Assembly (NCBI GenBank): GCA_017883345.1
Contig: JADGNT010000372.1
Coordinates: 1-5,742, forward strand
Length of the DNA stretch: 5,742 nucleotides
Source: Candidatus Solibacter sp.
GTDB taxonomy: Bacteria; Acidobacteriota; Terriglobia; Bryobacterales; Bryobacteraceae
Direction: 5' to 3'
The position numbers and the translations under genes were made by a program. This document shows positions 1 through 5,053 of the stretch, piece after piece (the first letter of the stretch is position 1; every line of letters starts with the position of its first letter). A model generated the notes under the pieces. That model worked only from the letters and a program-made list of their open reading frames with translations, had not been told where the DNA came from and ran no database searches.

Positions 1-34
1 TCATGAGCTTTCGCGGGCCGAAGGCCCATCCCAA

Positions 35-96
35 CAGACAGGCCTGACAGCGAATTTCCGGCAAAGTCAGCCAGAAATTCATGTCAGGCTTGTCAG
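35..96. repeat. Long imperfect inverted repeat (hairpin) after the regulator gene
   Basis: Bases 35-58 and 74-96 are near-perfect reverse complements. The core pairs CCTGACA with TGTCAGG and GAATTTC with GAAATTC, with two internal mismatches and a small bulge, around a 15-base loop (59-73). The structure begins about 20 bases beyond the stop codon of the minus-strand regulator, so it could act as a transcript 3' end or stabiliser for that mRNA. No T-run follows on the minus strand, so it is not a textbook intrinsic terminator. A REP-like or miniature mobile palindrome is an equally good reading. A smaller hairpin, GGGCC-GAA-GGCCC, lies at 15-27. Nothing else in 1-115 looks genic. Confidence 0.6.
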
Positions 97-115
97 TCCG
101 TGGGTTCCGGCACCC

Positions 116-1237
116 TCAGGCCACCCGCCGCCCGGTTTCGTGGGTGTCGTAGGCGCACAGGGTCTCGAGTTCGCGCCGCAAGGCTGCCTGGCACAGCGTA
201 TCGAGCAGGCGCTGGACCGGGGCGAGATCCAGATGCTTGCGGCGGATCACCAGGTCGTAGCGTTCGCTGGCGAGCGCGATGAAATCCAGGCCGAAGGCGC
301 GCGCGGCGGAGCCGGTGGCGACACAACAATCGGCCAGGCCCGCGTAGACGCGCCATGCCGCGGCCAGGTGGCCGGCCGCCGGGGCATCGTGGTATCCGGT
401 CACCGACCGCGGCGCGATGCCGGCCGCCTGCAACTGTGTGTCCAGCAATTGCCGGCTGCCCGAACCCTTTTCCCGATTCGCCAACCGGACTCCGCGGCGA
501 GCCAGGTGCTCCACCGCGCGGATCCGCTTGGGATTCCCGCGGCCCACCGCCAGACCCTGCTCCCAGATGGCGAAGGCGAAGACCGCGGTCTGGTTCTTCG
601 AAAACTGTGCGCCCGCGGCCGCAGCGCCCGCGCCGCCGCTTTCGAGGTGTGTGCCGGCCACGTGCACCAGGCCCTCTTTGAGCAAGCCGAGGGCGGCGGA
701 ACTGTTCACCGGCGCGCTGACCAGCCCGGCATGGGCGCGCTCCAAGTGACGGGCGAGCACGCTGGTGGCCGGGTCGCAACCCGCGATCAGCACGCGATTG
801 GCGGTTTCTTCGCCCAGCAGTTGCACGGTGGAGCCAGCCAGATCCACCAGCAATCCGTCGGCCGGCGCCAGGCGCCACGGCAGCGGGACCGAGGGCACGG
901 CTACCAGCCGGCCGCCCACCCGGCAGAGTTCCAGCGGCGTACCGGGGAAGCGGTCGCCGCCGCCGATCAGTTGCGCGCGCACTACCGGCGCCGCGGCGGG
1001 CGGATCGGGGGCGAGCCGGAAGAGTTCCTCCACCGTGCTCTGCAGAATGCGCGCCAGCTTGAGCGCGACCGCCGTATTGGGGATGTAGTCGCCGGCCTCC
1101 ATGGCGTAGATGGTCTGGCGGCTGACGCCGGCGGCGCGCGCCAGTTCCGCGGCGGCGATGCCCCGCCGCTTGCGGAGTTCGGAGAGCCGGCTCTCCACTC
1201 GCGATGCCGGCGTGGTATTGTCTCTTAAGAGTGACAT
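116..1237 (-). CDS. XRE-family HTH regulator fused to a PBP-like (molybdate-binding-type) sensor domain
   Basis: A 373-residue cytoplasmic one-component transcription regulator. Residues about 16-73 are an XRE/Cro helix-turn-helix (ELARAAGVSRQTIYAMEAG). A linker rich in Ala and Pro (about 75-145) follows. Residues about 148-350 match the PBP-like domain fused to HTH regulators (Pfam PF12727 type): GCDPA at 153-157, the hallmark NREKGSGSRQLLD at 254-266, then GLDFIAL and ERYDLVI near the end. In this family the domain resembles ModA/MoeA-associated binding domains and is thought to sense molybdate or a similar ligand. Its position next to modABC supports that role here, but the ligand is an inference. 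No TOBE domain is visible, so it is not a classical ModE. The ATG at 1237 gives the expected N-terminus directly before the HTH. There is no Shine-Dalgarno at normal spacing, but TATAAA ends five bases upstream, suggesting a leaderless mRNA. The 5' end overlaps the divergent receptor remnant. Confidence 0.9.
   Translation of the reverse strand: MSLLRDNTTPASRVESRLSELRKRRGIAAAELARAAGVSRQTIYAMEAGDYIPNTAVALKLARILQSTVEELFRLAPDPPAAAPVVRAQLIGGGDRFPGTPLELCRVGGRLVAVPSVPLPWRLAPADGLLVDLAGSTVQLLGEETANRVLIAGCDPATSVLARHLERAHAGLVSAPVNSSAALGLLKEGLVHVAGTHLESGGAGAAAAGAQFSKNQTAVFAFAIWEQGLAVGRGNPKRIRAVEHLARRGVRLANREKGSGSRQLLDTQLQAAGIAPRSVTGYHDAPAAGHLAAAWRVYAGLADCCVATGSAARAFGLDFIALASERYDLVIRRKHLDLAPVQRLLDTLCQAALRRELETLCAYDTHETGRRVA
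1181..1196. promoter_or_regulatory. Perfect 16-bp palindrome, candidate operator
   Basis: GGAGAGCCGGCTCTCC is a perfect dyad. It lies inside the first codons of the regulator gene, about 41-57 bases from its start, and just upstream of the start of the divergent receptor remnant. XRE-type dimers bind such dyads, so autoregulation or control of the divergent unit is plausible. This is inference. A chance palindrome within GC-rich coding sequence remains possible. Confidence 0.35.
1222..1231. promoter_or_regulatory. 10-bp palindrome CTCTTAAGAG near the regulator start
   Basis: A perfect dyad beginning six bases inside the regulator coding sequence. It shares the CTCT/AGAG half-site core with the 16-bp palindrome centred 38 bp away. 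The pair could be two sites for one dimeric regulator. It is short enough to occur by chance. Confidence 0.25.
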
Positions 1238-1242
1238 CGTCG

Positions 1243-1248
1243 TTTATA
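1243..1248 (-). promoter_or_regulatory. Candidate -10 box (TATAAA) for the regulator, leaderless start
   Basis: On the minus strand TATAAA ends five bases before the ATG at 1237, the spacing expected if transcription starts on the A of the start codon. I see no good -35 hexamer. The alternative is a longer transcript from an upstream promoter, with the GGAG at 1260-1257 serving a nine-codon reading frame (1251-1225, including stop) that overlaps the regulator start. Confidence 0.45.
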
Positions 1249-1772
1249 CATTACCACTCCCGGATAGCCGTTTTTCTCCTCGCCTGCGCCCAGACGGCGT
1301 GGGCGCAGGCGGGACGCGCCGAGCTCTTCGGCACGGTGCGCGATCCGGCGGGACTGGCCGTGCCGGGCGCAACCGCCGAACTGAGTGAAGCCAACACCGG
1401 GCTACGCCTTGCGGCCATCACCGGCGATCGCGGCGAGTACCACTTTGCGGCTCTGCTTCCGGGAGCGTACAGTGTGACCGTGGGCAAGGCCGGTTTTCGC
1501 ACGCTGCAACGCACCGGCATCGAACGGTTCACCATCGGAAACGCGTCGCGCAATCCGGTGCGCGGGCCGGGATATCCGGCCGCGGACCCGATGGCCGGCA
1601 AGCTGTTTCATTCGCGAGAACGCCTGAGCGCCCAGATTCGCGCCGAGGCCTTCAATGGGAGCAACACGCCGCCGCTCGGCCAGCCGAACGGCAATTTCGG
1701 CGCGGCCGCGTTCGGCAGCATCACGCAGGCCAGCGATCCCAGAGCCTTCGAGCTTGCCCCGAGGGTAAAGTT

Positions 1773-2603
1773 TTGAGGGGAACAAGGCTCCGCCTTGGGC
1801 ATCCGGGCGCAGCCAGGGCGTCATCCGAGCTTCGCTCGGATGGACAAGGCAGAGCCTTATCCCACCTGCTTGCGCTGGCACTATTCTGTGCGGCATGCGC
1901 CCCCCACGCGCCCTGGCAGAAGGTAACCGTCGCGGCCGCCGCGGACTTGAATTTCGCGATGCCGGAAATCGCCCGCCAATTTCACGCGGCCCACCCCGCG
2001 GTCGAATTGCAGATCGCCTACGGTTCGAGCGGCAACTTCTTCGCGCAGATCGGCAATCTCGCGCCCTTCGACGTGTTCCTCTCCGCCGACGTGGAGTACC
2101 CGCGCAAATTGGCATCGGCCGGCATCGGGGCGGGGAATTCGGTATTCACCTACGCGGTGGGCCGCCTGGTAGTTTGGGTGCCGGCCGGTTCTCCGCTCGA
2201 CCCGGCGACGGCGCTGCGCGAGCCGTCGGTGAAACACGTCGCCATCGCCAACCCGCAACATGCGCCCTACGGCCGCGCCGCGCAGGCCGCGTTGCGCACC
2301 CTGGGGCTCGAAGAGAGCCTGGAGCCGAAGCTCGTGCTTGGCGAGAACATCGCGCAGACGCTTCAGTTTGTGGAAAGCGGCGCCGCCGATGCCGGCATCG
2401 TCGCGCTATCTCTGGCGCTGGCCCCTCCTGTGCGTGCCCGCGGGCGCTACTGGGAGATCCCGCTGGACGCCTATCCGCGCCTGGAACAGGGCGGCATTAT
2501 CCTGAAGGATTCCCAGGCGGCGCGCGATTTCCGCGCCTTCCTGCTTTCCGCCGGCGGGCGGCGAATCTTGAAACAGTACGGTTTCGTCGTACCGGGAGAG
2601 TGA
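1773..2603 (+). CDS. modA: Molybdate ABC transporter, substrate-binding protein ModA
   Basis: Periplasmic binding protein that captures molybdate (possibly tungstate) and delivers it to ModBC. With the TTG start it has 276 residues. The mature domain begins about residue 50 (VTVAAAADLNFAM). It carries YGSSGNFFAQI (83-93) with the oxyanion-binding serines, APFDVFLSADVEYP (97-110), NPQHAPYG (160-167) with a tyrosine at the position used as ligand in the Azotobacter ModA2 type, GAADAGIVALSLA and a final KQYGFVVP. Residues about 32-42 are hydrophobic (LLALALFCAAC), a signal peptide; the cysteine suggests a lipoprotein, but the lipobox is not canonical. The start is odd. TTG 1773 has GAGGG seven bases upstream and overlaps the receptor stop as TTGA; the only other in-frame options are CTG at 1866 or 1875. 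Residues about 3-30 are encoded by a palindromic element, so the original start was probably displaced. First gene of modABC. Confidence 0.93.
   Translation: MRGTRLRLGHPGAARASSELRSDGQGRALSHLLALALFCAACAPHAPWQKVTVAAAADLNFAMPEIARQFHAAHPAVELQIAYGSSGNFFAQIGNLAPFDVFLSADVEYPRKLASAGIGAGNSVFTYAVGRLVVWVPAGSPLDPATALREPSVKHVAIANPQHAPYGRAAQAALRTLGLEESLEPKLVLGENIAQTLQFVESGAADAGIVALSLALAPPVRARGRYWEIPLDAYPRLEQGGIILKDSQAARDFRAFLLSAGGRRILKQYGFVVPGE
1778..1863. repeat. Imperfect palindromic element (REP/MITE-like) at the front of modA
   Basis: The left arm (1778-1808) and right arm (1834-1863) are imperfect reverse complements. The termini are GGG..ACAAGGCTCCG against CAGAGCCTTATCCC, and the inner part is CCTTGGGCATCCGGGC against GCTCGGATGGACAAGG. 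Inside are three local triloop hairpins: CAAGGC-TCC-GCCTTG (1783-1797), a perfect 9-bp stem CATCCGAGC-TTC-GCTCGGATG (1822-1842) and AAGGC-AGA-GCCTT (1846-1858). Bases 1834-1842 can pair with either 1800-1808 or 1822-1830, so two folds compete. I see no flanking target-site duplication. The size and structure suit a dispersed palindromic repeat, but copies elsewhere cannot be seen from this window. Confidence 0.65.
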
Positions 2604-2617
2604 TCCGGGAGAGTGAT
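2592..2617. repeat. Perfect 13-bp tandem duplication at the modA-modB junction
   Basis: CCGGGAGAGTGAT occurs twice back to back (2592-2604 and 2605-2617). The first copy contains the last codons and TGA of modA. The second supplies the purine-rich GGGAGAG ribosome-binding site immediately before the modB ATG. Removing one copy would bring the modA stop to within one base of the modB start, so the duplication has loosened an originally tighter junction. Confidence 0.95.
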
Positions 2618-3292
2618 ATGGACTGGCAGGCAATCTGGCTCAGTGTGCGGCTCGCGGCCTCGACTACGGCGATCCTGCTGGTTCTCGGGCTGCCCATCGC
2701 CTACTGGCTGGCATTTTCCCCGCGGCGATGGAAGTTTCTGGTGGAAGCGCTGGTCGCGCTGCCGCTGGTGCTGCCGCCGACGGTGCTCGGCTTCTACCTG
2801 CTGCTGGCCATGGGGCCGCGCAGCCCGCTGGGCGCGCTCTATGCGAAGCTCACCGGCGGCATGTTGCCGTTTTCCTTCCAGGGCCTTCTGCTGGCCAGCG
2901 TGCTGTACAGCTTTCCGTTCACGGTGCAACCGGTGGCCGCCGCTTTCGCCGGGGTAGACCGCAAACTCCTGGAGGCCTCCTGGTGTCTGGGCGTGTCGCG
3001 CGCCGCCACCTTCCGGCGCGTGATCGTGCCTCTCTCGTTGCCCGGCATCGCCACCGGAGCCATCCTCAGCTTCGCCCACACGCTCGGCGAGTTTGGTGTC
3101 GTGCTGATGGTGGGCGGCAACATCGCTGGGGTCACGCGCACCGTTTCGATTTCCATCTACGATTCCGTGCAGGCGCTGAATTACGCCGCGGCGAGTGCCA
3201 CTTCGCTATTCCTTCTGTGCGTCTCTTTCACCGTGCTGGCACTCACCTACGCGCTCCAACGGCGCATCTGGGCGGTATGGCCGATCAACTGA
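2618..3292 (+). CDS. modB: Molybdate ABC transporter permease ModB
   Basis: Inner-membrane permease of 224 residues, the usual length for ModB. As a homodimer it forms the molybdate channel that docks with ModA outside and ModC inside. Hydrophobic stretches are visible at about residues 10-30 (LAASTTAILLVLGLPIAYWLA), 41-66 (LVEALVALPLVLPP and on), 85-105 and in the C-terminal part. The EAA coupling loop reads LEASWCLGVSRAATFRRVIV followed by PLSLPG. HTLGEFGVVLMVGGNI is characteristic of the ModB/CysTW-type permeases. The ATG at 2618 is preceded by GGGAGAG five bases upstream. The frame is open far upstream, but that extension overlaps modA and lacks permease sequence. The 3' end overlaps modC by 16 bases, implying coupled translation. 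Confidence 0.95.
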   Translation: MDWQAIWLSVRLAASTTAILLVLGLPIAYWLAFSPRRWKFLVEALVALPLVLPPTVLGFYLLLAMGPRSPLGALYAKLTGGMLPFSFQGLLLASVLYSFPFTVQPVAAAFAGVDRKLLEASWCLGVSRAATFRRVIVPLSLPGIATGAILSFAHTLGEFGVVLMVGGNIAGVTRTVSISIYDSVQALNYAAASATSLFLLCVSFTVLALTYALQRRIWAVWPIN

Positions 3293-4371
3293 TTTGCCAG
3301 TGCCGCAAGCGCCTCTCGAAGGGCTTCGAAGTGGAGGCGGACCTGCGCATTCCGCTCCGCCAGGCGCCGGTCACCGTGCTCTTCGGCCCGTCGGGCTCGG
3401 GCAAGACTACGCTGCTGCGCATGCTCGCCGGTTTGGAGCGGCCCGATGCCGGATCCATCGTCTTTCGCGAGCGCCCCTGGTTCGACGGCGCGCGCAAAAT
3501 TCACCTGCCCCCGCGGCAGCGTCGCGCCGGATTCCTGTTTCAGGACTACGCGTTATTCCCGCATCTCACGGTGGCGGAGAACGTTGCCTACGCCGCGTCC
3601 CGCGAGACTGCGCGCAAGCTGCTCGACACGTTCGGACTGGCGGAACTTGCCGCCAGCAAGCCGCGCGCGATTTCCGGCGGGCAGCAACAGCGGGTCGCCC
3701 TGGCGCGCGCGCTGGCGGCCCAACCCGCGCTGTTGCTGCTCGATGAACCGCTCTCCGCGCTGGATGCGTCCACGCGCTCCCGCACGCGCTACGAACTGCG
3801 GCGTATGCTTCTGGCGGGCGGCGTTCCCAGCATCGTCGTCACCCACGACCGCATGGAAGCCGTGGCACTCGGCGATTGGATGGCGGTGATGGTGGATGGG
3901 CGCATCCGCCAGACCGGGCCGGTACAGGAGGTCTTCCGGCGGCCGGCCGATCCCCAGGTGGCGGAATCGGTGGGCGTGGAGAACGTGCTGGCCGCGGAGA
4001 TCGCGGGCCGCGAATCCGGCCTGCTCGTCTTACAGGTGAACGGCCAGGTGGGCGGCGCGCGGATTCAGTGCGTGGATTCCGGCGAGACCGGGCCCGTCTT
4101 CGCCTGCATCCGCGCCGAAGACGTCACCATCACGCGCCAGATGGATCAGGTATCGAGCGCCCGCAACCGGCTGGCGGGACGCGTGCGCGCGGTGATTCCG
4201 GAAGGCGCCGTGGCGCGCGTGGAACTCGATTGCGGTTTTCCGCTGGTGGCATTGGTCACGGCGCAATCCGCCGCCGAGCTGGCGTTGCGCGAGGGCGAGA
4301 ACGTGTCCGCCGTGGTCAAGGCCACGTCGGTGCATCTGGCGGCGCATACGTGGATCGGCGGTGCGGCATAA
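3277..4371 (+). CDS. modC: Molybdate ABC transporter ATP-binding protein ModC
   Basis: Cytoplasmic ATPase of 364 residues that powers molybdate import; close to the usual ModC length. Walker A is GPSGSGKTT (37-45), the Q-loop FQDYALFPHLTVAENVAY starts at 88, the signature ISGGQQQRVALARAL is at 132-146, Walker B/D-loop LLLLDEPLSALD at 152-163 and the switch histidine is in VVTHD (187-191). After about residue 225 comes a regulatory C-terminal region with a TOBE-type domain (about 290-355, NRLAGRVRAVIPEG ... VVKATSVHLA), which in ModC proteins binds oxyanion. All catalytic motifs are intact. The ATG at 3277 lies inside the end of modB, with only a weak GGGCGG upstream, so translation is probably coupled to modB. 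The frame is open upstream, but that part is modB in another frame. ModC versus the ATPase of a tungstate or sulfate system cannot be separated with certainty, but the gene order and ModA favour molybdate. Confidence 0.95.
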   Translation: MADQLICQCRKRLSKGFEVEADLRIPLRQAPVTVLFGPSGSGKTTLLRMLAGLERPDAGSIVFRERPWFDGARKIHLPPRQRRAGFLFQDYALFPHLTVAENVAYAASRETARKLLDTFGLAELAASKPRAISGGQQQRVALARALAAQPALLLLDEPLSALDASTRSRTRYELRRMLLAGGVPSIVVTHDRMEAVALGDWMAVMVDGRIRQTGPVQEVFRRPADPQVAESVGVENVLAAEIAGRESGLLVLQVNGQVGGARIQCVDSGETGPVFACIRAEDVTITRQMDQVSSARNRLAGRVRAVIPEGAVARVELDCGFPLVALVTAQSAAELALREGENVSAVVKATSVHLAAHTWIGGAA

Positions 4372-4392
4372 GAAGTGGAGGATGCGGAAAGA

Positions 4393-4414
4393 ATGCCCCC
4401 GGGAATGGGGGCAT
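4393..4414 (+). terminator. Hairpin after modC, candidate terminator or attenuator
   Basis: ATGCCCCC and GGGGGCAT form a perfect 8-bp stem around a six-base loop, 21 bases after the modC stop and before the YbaK-like gene. It is strong and well placed to end the mod transcript, but no T-run follows. It could be a Rho-independent-like terminator of a GC-rich genome or an mRNA-stabilising 3' structure. Confidence 0.5.
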
Positions 4415-4434
4415 GGCAGCCTGGAAGGCCGCTC

Positions 4435-4440
4435 TACAAT
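4435..4440 (+). promoter_or_regulatory. Candidate -10 box (TACAAT) for the YbaK-like gene
   Basis: TACAAT ends seven bases before the ATG at 4448, consistent with a transcript starting on or next to that codon. It follows the hairpin after modC, which fits an independent promoter for the next gene. No clear -35 is visible. The same bases overlap the alternative ATG at 4439. Confidence 0.35.
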
Positions 4441-4447
4441 GGAGCTG

Positions 4448-4939
4448 ATGGCCAGGAAGGAATCGTCCGTCAAGACCAACGCCGCGCGCATTCTGGATGC
4501 CGCGGGCATTCACTACGAATTGCGGGAATACACCGTGGACGAGAGAGACTTGAGCGCGCCCCGCGTGGCGGAAGAAATCGGCATGCCGCCCGAGCAGGTG
4601 TTCAAGACCCTGGTGGTGCGCGGCGATCGCTCCGGTGTCCTCATGGCATGCATCCCGGCCAATGCGGAGCTCGATCTGAAAGCTCTGGCCGCGGCCAGCG
4701 GAAACAAGTGGGTGGAACTCGTTGCCGTAAAGGAAGTCCTCGGCCTGACGGGCTACATTCGCGGCGGCGTGTCCCCGATCGGCACCAAAAAGGTTTACCG
4801 GTGTTACCTCGATGAGACCGCCGATCTGTGGGACGTCATCTCGGTCAGTGCCGGCGTGCGCGGGTGCCAGTTGATTCTCGCACCGGACGATCTGGAGCGC
4901 GTCGTGGAAGCGCGGCGCTGCCCGATTGCCAGGAGTTGA
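4448..4939 (+). CDS. ybaK: YbaK/EbsC-family aminoacyl-tRNA deacylase
   Basis: Small cytoplasmic protein of 163 residues from ATG 4448, matching the roughly 160 of the family. YbaK-type proteins hydrolyse mischarged Cys-tRNA(Pro), and sometimes other Cys-tRNAs, as free-standing editing factors. Visible family features are the N-terminal helix and strand (NAARILDAAGIHYELREY, 11-28), VFKTLVV with the conserved lysine at 53, an AELDLKAL segment, TGYIRGGVSPIG (101-112) followed by TKK, and ISVSAGVRG near the end. Start choice: ATG 4448 has a GGAG only three bases upstream but a -10-like TACAAT at leaderless spacing. ATG 4439 would add three residues and has GGAAGG eleven bases upstream. A longer frame from 4361 encodes non-conserved sequence across a hairpin and is rejected. 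Which tRNA it edits (Cys-Pro or another mispair) cannot be read from sequence. No functional link to molybdate transport is evident. Confidence 0.9.
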   Translation: MARKESSVKTNAARILDAAGIHYELREYTVDERDLSAPRVAEEIGMPPEQVFKTLVVRGDRSGVLMACIPANAELDLKALAAASGNKWVELVAVKEVLGLTGYIRGGVSPIGTKKVYRCYLDETADLWDVISVSAGVRGCQLILAPDDLERVVEARRCPIARS

Positions 4940-4963
4940 GTTTCCCCGCTTAACCAAATCGTG

Positions 4964-4969
4964 TATACT
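4964..4969 (+). promoter_or_regulatory. Candidate -10 box (TATACT) of the downstream receptor gene
   Basis: TATACT lies in the 114-base gap between the YbaK-like gene and the receptor. A TSS near 4976 would leave an untranslated leader of about 78 bases. The nearest -35-like hexamer, TTGAGT (4936-4941), is 22 bases upstream, too far for a standard sigma-70 promoter, so the -35 is unassigned. Confidence 0.45.
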
Positions 4970-4988
4970 AGCCGAAACGTGAACGTCG

Positions 4989-5008
4989 GGAACAACGCCG
5001 CTTGTTCC
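4989..5008 (+). other. Small hairpin in the receptor 5' leader
   Basis: GGAACAA and TTGTTCC form a 7-bp stem with a six-base loop in the presumed untranslated leader, 45 bases before the start codon. A role in mRNA stability or translation is possible. It does not resemble a riboswitch class that I recognise. Confidence 0.35.
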
Positions 5009-5053
5009 GGATGTAAACAGGGTTAGTTCAACACCAACGGAGAAAGGTTACAA

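Larger units (their letters stand above)
1204..1776 (+). pseudogene. Internally deleted Oar-like TonB-dependent receptor (mini-receptor remnant)
   Basis: An intact 190-codon frame made of the two ends of a receptor that is normally about 1000 residues or longer. Residues about 19-35 are a signal peptide (RIAVFLLACAQTAWA, then QAG). Residues about 37-105 are a carboxypeptidase-regulatory-like beta-sandwich (FGTVRDPAGLAVPGATAEL ... LLPGAYSVTVGKAGF). At about residue 107/108 (near base 1525) the sequence jumps to the C-terminal end typical of these receptors: RFTIGNASRNPVRGPGY, then ERLSAQIRAEAFN, PNGNFGAAAFGSIT and a final Phe. The plug and nearly all barrel strands are absent, so it cannot work as a transporter. 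The frame has kept GC-rich third positions and no stop, so the deletion is either recent or the small protein is retained. The start is uncertain: ATG 1204 overlaps the regulator by 34 bases, and GTG 1231 puts the signal peptide nearer the N-terminus. Neither has a clear ribosome-binding site. Its TGA overlaps the modA TTG. Confidence 0.75.

Noticed and set aside
140..1228. Long plus-strand open frame antisense to the regulator
   Set aside because: It mirrors the regulator in GC-rich sequence and encodes low-complexity Arg/Ala/Gly-rich protein with no recognisable domain. The minus-strand frame has clear HTH and PBP-like motifs.
1238..1260. ModE box or molybdenum-cofactor riboswitch upstream of mod genes
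   Set aside because: Only a half-site-like CGTTTATA is present, without the second inverted half. No Moco riboswitch-like structured leader is recognisable, and the region before modA is a receptor remnant and a palindrome.
1840..1926. ATG inside the palindromic element as a modA start
   Set aside because: It is in a different frame from modA and soon reaches a stop.
1895..2617. Upstream extension of the modB reading frame
   Set aside because: It lies entirely over modA in another frame, with Arg-rich shadow sequence. Permease sequence begins at the ATG 2618, which has its own ribosome-binding site.
2728..3276. Upstream extension of the modC reading frame
   Set aside because: It overlaps modB and has no ABC ATPase sequence. 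Family-like sequence begins at ATG 3277.
4361..4447. Longer N-terminus for the YbaK-like protein
   Set aside because: The added residues are not family-like and cross the hairpin at 4393-4414. The length from ATG 4448 already matches the family.
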